Shown piece after piece: positions 31,204 to 31,524 of a DNA stretch of 31,524 bases. Within the stretch, counting starts at the first letter, position 1. The number at the start of each line of letters is the position of its first letter. This stretch comes from DASSKP01 sp035695045 (lineage in GTDB: Bacteria > Actinomycetota > Actinomycetes > JAFAQI01). Position numbers and translations under genes: made by a program. Under the pieces are notes generated by a model. It saw only the letters and a list, made by a program, of their open reading frames with translations. It had not been told where the DNA came from and made no database searches. The stretch covers positions 1 to 31,524 of the forward strand of contig DASSEX010000073.1 in NCBI GenBank assembly GCA_035695045.1, given 5' to 3'.

Positions 31204-31524
31204 GAGGACGACGACCCGGTCGAGCTGGTCCGGCAATGGCTCGCGGCGGCAGCGCGCGTCACGGTCCTGACCGGCGCCGGGATCTCGACCGACTCCGGCA
31301 TCCCGGACTACCGGGGTCCGCAAGGCGTCTGGACACGCAATCCGGAAGCCCAGCGGATGTCGACGATCCAGGACTACGTCGCGGATCCCGAGGTGCGCCG
31401 GCGCGCCTGGCAGTCACGCAAGGCACACCCGGCGTGGAAGGCGGAACCGAACCGTGCGCACCACGCCCTTGCCGACCTGGAGAAGACCGGCAGGCTCACC
31501 GCGCTCGTGACGCAGAACATCGAC
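31201..31524 (+). CDS. Sir2-family NAD-dependent protein deacylase (5' part)
   Basis: The first 108 codons; the gene runs off the right edge. The NAD-binding signature is plain: VLTGAGISTDSGIPDYRG, PQGVW, and TQNID as the last residues in the window. The family removes acyl groups from lysines, consuming NAD and releasing nicotinamide. The catalytic His and the zinc cysteines lie beyond the window. GTG 31201 was chosen because it starts just before the conserved helix and follows a likely promoter. It is on the same strand as, and 34 bp after, the putative anti-sigma gene. Confidence 0.9.
   Translation, partial: MEDDDPVELVRQWLAAAARVTVLTGAGISTDSGIPDYRGPQGVWTRNPEAQRMSTIQDYVADPEVRRRAWQSRKAHPAWKAEPNRAHHALADLEKTGRLTALVTQNID

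Overview
The window is GC-rich DNA (roughly 70% G+C by eye) with dense genes, four-base ATGA overlaps, frequent GTG starts and strong codon-position bias. Together with an actinobacterial-type suf operon, AcnR, a HelD/HelR-type helicase, a SigE-family ECF sigma factor and DUF1206, this points to a member of the Actinomycetota. From memory, the core order matches the Mycobacterium tuberculosis neighbourhood Rv1460-Rv1475c (sufR-B-D-C-S-U-T, EchA12, ABC-F, small HTH protein, TetR regulator, aconitase), but with insertions and a different acn/acnR order. I cannot name the genus.

Layout. (1) 1-2061: the 5' part of a sulfide:quinone oxidoreductase-like flavoprotein, divergent from an OsmC-type thiol peroxidase, then a DUF1206 membrane protein and a terminator-like hairpin. 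(2) 2108-8497: a complete SUF iron-sulfur assembly operon, sufR-sufB-sufD-Rieske ferredoxin-sufC-sufS-sufU-sufT, driven by an apparently leaderless promoter with an inverted repeat. A DUF445 membrane protein follows. (3) 9839-12442: a small Ser/Thr/Pro-rich membrane protein, a frameshifted NTF2-like gene, and an ABC-F ribosome-associated ATPase. The ABC-F 5' leader holds a five-codon ORF that can pair with its ribosome-binding site. (4) 12439-14862: a TPR/coiled-coil/J-domain protein, a 51-residue lipoprotein and an EthD protein. (5) 14998-19364: small HTH protein, enoyl-CoA hydratase-like protein, acyl-CoA dehydrogenase, ABC exporter and a 47-residue GPGG membrane protein. (6) 19446-26203: acnR-acn, an atypical SDR and a small acidic protein on the minus strand, divergent from a HelD/HelR helicase. 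(7) 26291-31524: small membrane protein, a secreted HNH-nuclease/CapA-phosphoesterase fusion, a Tat-exported esterase, a SigE-family sigma factor with its membrane partner, and the start of a Sir2 deacylase.

How the genes fit together. The window concentrates iron-sulfur and sulfur metabolism: SQR and OsmC handle sulfide and peroxides, SUF builds [Fe-S] clusters under an Fe-S-sensing repressor, and aconitase is a major [4Fe-4S] client under AcnR. A second theme is ribosome and RNA polymerase protection (ABC-F, HelD/HelR). The least ordinary items are the nuclease-CapA fusion, the ABC-F leader RNA, the J-domain protein with a DUF4236-like N-terminus, and a recurring promoter layout in which the -10 hexamer lies 6-7 nt before the start codon, implying many leaderless mRNAs.
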